From: an uncultured Bacteroidales bacterium
GTDB lineage: Bacteria > Bacteroidota > Bacteroidia > Bacteroidales > Paludibacteraceae
Length of the DNA stretch: 64,000 nucleotides
Direction: 5' to 3'
Assembly: GCA_900321605.1 (NCBI GenBank)
Contig: ONWR01000002.1
Span: 62,001 to 126,000, forward strand
A model generated the notes under the pieces. That model saw nothing but the letters and a program-made list of their open reading frames with translations, did not search any database and had not been told where the DNA came from. The stretch's first letter is position 1, and each line of letters begins with the position of its first letter. A program made the translations under genes and the position numbers. Shown here piece after piece: positions 61,004 through 64,000 of this stretch.

Positions 61004-62021
61004 CGAGGTACGAGTTCATATGCCGTTCCCATGTGAAAGAGCGTGCATATTCTTGGTTCCTCTCTGCCTGCTCGGGAGTCAATGCCGATGCAGCGATGAG
61101 TTGTGCTGATTCGTCGGCAGGGTAACCTTTGGGGAAGAAGGTAACATGGTCGCCGCCTATCTCGGTGAGGCTGGTCTCATTGCTGCAGACCACGGGTTTG
61201 CCAAAGAGCATCGCCTCTACCACCGGCAGTCCGAAGCCTTCAAAGAGCGAAGGGAAGACAAAAGTCCGGCAATGCCGATAGAGCCAAGTCTTCTGTGCTT
61301 CGCTCACCAACCCTAACAAATGGACGTTCGTTAATCCGCGTGAAGCAATCTCCGAACGAATACGGTCGGCATAAGGAGTATCATTCTTACCGGCGATGTA
61401 CAGTTGCAGGTCCGGAAGGCGGCTCATCATATCCAAGAGCACATGGAAATTCTTCTTTTCCTTGATTTCCCCGATAGAGAAAAGGTAAGGCTGCTGCACT
61501 TGAGACAGGACTTCTTCGGGCTTGAGGTCAATGCGCTCGATGCCATTATAGATGACCTCTACTTTTCGATCTCCCAAGTGCATGAAACGCTCCGTTTCTG
61601 CTTTTGCGAACTGCGAAATCGCCAATATACGCTCTGCCCTATCGACCTTGCTTTGTACCATGCGGAGGTATTTCTGCGTCTTCGGTCCGGTCTTCTCATA
61701 CATAAAATTGAAATCATGTATCGTCAGCACATAATGGCGTGCGAACGGTTGATAGCGAGAAAGCTGGTGAATAGCGTGCCAGACGTCGAAGCGCATTCCA
61801 ATGAGCCATGGGAACAGGCGGTAAATCTTACGGGAAGGGATATAGTTCACTTTGTTTCCAAACGCCCCTATAAACGATTTGGGAACCAGCAGATAAATCT
61901 GCTCGTTAGGAAGGGGTGTATAATGATCCCGAAAGAAATACCCGTAGTTAAGCGCCACCTGCCCTAAGCCGCAGTGGACATTCTTGAGAATAGAAAGGTC
62001 AATTAGGATTCGCATAGTCAT
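60978..62021 (-). CDS. Glycosyltransferase family 4 (GT-B)
   Basis: 347 residues. GT-B fold: GLGQVALNYGYFF at the N-terminal donor side, HAIHQLSRYQP, EVIYNGIERIDLKP, FSIGEIKEKKNFHVLLDMM (hinge) and VFPSLFEGFGLPVVEAMLFG (EX7E motif). Cytosolic face of the inner membrane. Its start overlaps the ligase stop by four bases; part of a minus-strand set with the ligase and the GT4 at the window end. Confidence 0.93.
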   Translation of the reverse strand: MTMRILIDLSILKNVHCGLGQVALNYGYFFRDHYTPLPNEQIYLLVPKSFIGAFGNKVNYIPSRKIYRLFPWLIGMRFDVWHAIHQLSRYQPFARHYVLTIHDFNFMYEKTGPKTQKYLRMVQSKVDRAERILAISQFAKAETERFMHLGDRKVEVIYNGIERIDLKPEEVLSQVQQPYLFSIGEIKEKKNFHVLLDMMSRLPDLQLYIAGKNDTPYADRIRSEIASRGLTNVHLLGLVSEAQKTWLYRHCRTFVFPSLFEGFGLPVVEAMLFGKPVVCSNETSLTEIGGDHVTFFPKGYPADESAQLIAASALTPEQAERNQEYARSFTWERHMNSYLAIYRELGA

Positions 62022-63286
62022 TCGGATTTAAGGCTCTTATCCGGCAGCGCAGCACACTGCCAAATCAGAAGCAAGATAGAAATAAACTGAGGTTTGATAT
62101 GTTGCCCGACCGGCTCGGTTATACATTGTATGAAAACCGCCAGCAGGAAAAGCCAGAGATAGAACCGATAGTGCTTGTCAACAGGCAAGGAGGCAGCGGT
62201 ACCGAAAAGCGCCAATAACAAAAGCGGTCCGGCGATGCCAAAAGCTAACCAATAATGCAGGAAGGCATTATGCGCATGGTGGGTTCTCATCGTTTTACCA
62301 AGCTGTGCAAACATATCCATCTCCATGATACGTACCACAAAGCCGTTGTACATCACTGAGTCCTGATAAGCACCCTCCACAAACTGAACACTGAGTGTGG
62401 ACAAGCCGTAGCCCTCGATCGGTTTTTGCTCTATCATTCGCCATGAATAGTCATAGACAGCAAAACGAGGGTCGTTAGTAGCCTTTGCGAGGGAAGCACG
62501 CGGATTATGGGAGATAAACCAAGCGGCGGATACAGCAATGAGTGCGCTTACGATGAAGCCGATATACCAGTGTTTACGCGGCAAGGCATGTATAGTGCAT
62601 CCCAGCATAATAAGCAGCGAAGTAGCCTGACCTATACGCCCGTCTGAGATCATGATCATGCCCCAAAGGAACAACATTACCGCAATGAGTACACCTCTGC
62701 GCCAACGAGATTCGCTACGGAGGATACTAAAACAGAGGATGATGGCGGTATTGATATAGAGGTTTACCACCATATGCGAGTTCACATGCAGTGCACGGAG
62801 TTTGTTAAAACGATAAAAGGAAGGCATCGTGAGCCACTCGTCCGTGAAGAAATAATAGCCCAATGCCACCAGCATCATTACCACCGAGGTAGCGAGCATA
62901 ACATAGGTCACATGACGTAGCTGCAACTTATCGGAGAAGCCCAGCAGTCCTGCGATGCCAATATAGAGGAACCAATCATGGAGGTGGAACTGCGAGTAGG
63001 CATAGTCGGTTAGCGGGGTCGGATCAAACCACTCTCGGATGAAGAACATAGCCACTATCATCAACATGACCACATAGATCCATTTGCCGCGGGACCAAGA
63101 GAACTGTTTCCAGCGTTGGTTACAACTATAATCCGCCACATATCCGATTCCCAAGACGTATATACCGATACGTTGGTAATCTGACCAGCCGAAGGGCAAG
63201 GCACTAAGTACCATGAGCAGACCGAGTACCGGCAACCACGCTACCAATTCTCGCCACTGAATCCCACTGAAGATACTTTTCATCAT
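62018..63286 (-). CDS. O-antigen ligase/polymerase-type membrane protein
   Basis: 422 residues with about 11 hydrophobic segments and a large periplasmic loop (about 255-335, ISHNPRASLAKATNDPRFAV and GYGLSTLSVQFVEGAY) ending in the Wzy_C-type MRTHHAHNAFLHYWLAFGI with conserved His. Either WaaL-type ligation of O-antigen to core or Wzy-type polymerisation; the HNAFL motif fits both. Nearby glycosyltransferases support LPS work. Confidence 0.88.
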   Translation of the reverse strand: MMKSIFSGIQWRELVAWLPVLGLLMVLSALPFGWSDYQRIGIYVLGIGYVADYSCNQRWKQFSWSRGKWIYVVMLMIVAMFFIREWFDPTPLTDYAYSQFHLHDWFLYIGIAGLLGFSDKLQLRHVTYVMLATSVVMMLVALGYYFFTDEWLTMPSFYRFNKLRALHVNSHMVVNLYINTAIILCFSILRSESRWRRGVLIAVMLFLWGMIMISDGRIGQATSLLIMLGCTIHALPRKHWYIGFIVSALIAVSAAWFISHNPRASLAKATNDPRFAVYDYSWRMIEQKPIEGYGLSTLSVQFVEGAYQDSVMYNGFVVRIMEMDMFAQLGKTMRTHHAHNAFLHYWLAFGIAGPLLLLALFGTAASLPVDKHYRFYLWLFLLAVFIQCITEPVGQHIKPQFISILLLIWQCAALPDKSLKSE

Positions 63287-63305
63287 TTTTTTATGCTTTT
63301 GTAAG

Positions 63306-64000
63306 TTATATCAATACATTTATCAGGTTTTTCGCCACCTGTTCATCGGTGAATTTCTGAGCTTGCGCAAAGCCCTTGGATCGCATCGTTTCCTGCAACG
63401 CCGTGTCGGAAAGGATGCGGTTTAACTGCTCGCCTATCTCCACGGGCTGATAGGGATCGGCATAGAGTGCTGCTTCTCCGCCGGTCTCCGCAAAACAACT
63501 GCCGGTTGAGGTGAGGACGGGTGTGCCGATACACATGGCTTCCAAGATCGGGATACCGAAACCCTCGAAGATAGAAGGATAGCAGAAGACCTCTGCTGCC
63601 TTGTACACCGCAGGCAGGGACTCGAAGGGCAGGTTGTGAATCATTTGCAGGTGGACCCCTTTCTCCTGCGCCCATTGCGCCATTTGGAGTGCATAGGCAC
63701 TCTGACCACCGATCGCCACCAGCGGCAGGTCGATATGCGCAAGGCTCATTGCCTCGATGAGGCGGGAGAGGTTCTTACGCGGTTCGATCGCTCCGACGGT
63801 CAGGATATAGCGTTGAGGCAAGTTATACTGCGCTTTCACTTGTGCTGTTTGGTCGGATGTAACAGGTTCACGGAAACGGTTGTTACAACCCTGATAGACC
63901 ACCTGTATCTTGCGCTCGTCTGCATGGAAGAAATCGATGATGTCGCGTTTGGTTTGCTCGGAGATAGCAATGATCAGATCGGCATGATCACAAGCGTACT
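63306..64000 (-). CDS. Glycosyltransferase family 4, 5' partial
   Basis: The frame is open to the window's end (YACDHADLIIAISEQTKRDI), so the gene starts beyond base 64000. Seen: YILTVGAIEPRKNLSRLIEA, FCYPSIFEGFGIPILEAMCI (EX7E) and GEAALYADPYQPVEIGEQL. GT-B sugar transferase, same strand and probably same transcript as the ligase. Confidence 0.93.
   Translation of the reverse strand, partial: YACDHADLIIAISEQTKRDIIDFFHADERKIQVVYQGCNNRFREPVTSDQTAQVKAQYNLPQRYILTVGAIEPRKNLSRLIEAMSLAHIDLPLVAIGGQSAYALQMAQWAQEKGVHLQMIHNLPFESLPAVYKAAEVFCYPSIFEGFGIPILEAMCIGTPVLTSTGSCFAETGGEAALYADPYQPVEIGEQLNRILSDTALQETMRSKGFAQAQKFTDEQVAKNLINVLI

Overview
The window comes from a member of the Bacteroidales (Bacteroidota), most likely an uncultured fibre-degrading gut or rumen species. 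The evidence is: a roughly 1,100-residue SecA; promoters of the TTTG-N20-TAnnTTTG type with few Shine-Dalgarno sites; Bacteroidetes-restricted families (DUF3078, DUF4292, DUF4254, DUF4861, WbqC); the conserved order dut - TPR protein - DUF4292 - envC; pectin-degrading enzymes; and secreted proteins sharing a short C-terminal tail. The genus cannot be named from the sequence alone.

Layout. 1-7 kb: lgt (cut by the window edge), fmt, an HD protein, then DUF3078 and secA on the minus strand. 7-15.4 kb: lipid kinase, dut, TPR, DUF4292, envC, an FKBP-like lipoprotein, a four-cysteine lipoprotein, a short rimM, a SpoU methyltransferase and a U32 peptidase with a split C-terminus. 15.4-30.2 kb: pectinesterase, dapB, lepB, wbqC, ilvE, a POT transporter, a coiled-coil protein, rsmI, two flippases, ribE, two FKBP isomerases and truA. 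30.3-33 kb: a pectin pair (GH28 and DUF4861). 33-34.3 kb: a Y1 (HUH) transposase-like gene with an extra C-terminal domain and a 42-residue peptide gene. 34.4-49.7 kb, an accessory region: a 2,208-residue surface protein, a Bro-N protein, pqqD, a GxxExxY nuclease gene bounded by long inverted repeats, an S26-like peptidase, a frameshifted M6 protease and a second surface protein. 50-55.4 kb: an MlaE/MlaF-type transporter, an orphan M6 pro-region protein, an intact M6 protease, an exonuclease III-type gene and lptB. 55.4-64 kb: kelch and Wzi-like proteins, DUF4254, then glycosyltransferases, a WaaP-like kinase and an O-antigen ligase, an LPS/surface glycan locus.

The most striking feature is repeat load. 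At least four small repeat classes fill the spacers and also lie in frame inside housekeeping genes: (1) arrays with a period of 7 (sometimes 8) bases whose unit differs from place to place; (2) a GC-rich palindromic element read in the same frame in lepB, dapB, the U32 peptidase and the pectinesterase; (3) a GACCGCTKCGCT-type element; (4) short perfect hairpins of differing sequence. They supply start-codon leaders, stop codons and even signal-peptide cores. The strongest candidate for a little-described element is the 861-bp GxxExxY unit at 42718-43578, whose two ~167-bp arms form one long hairpin around a single PD-(D/E)XK-type gene.
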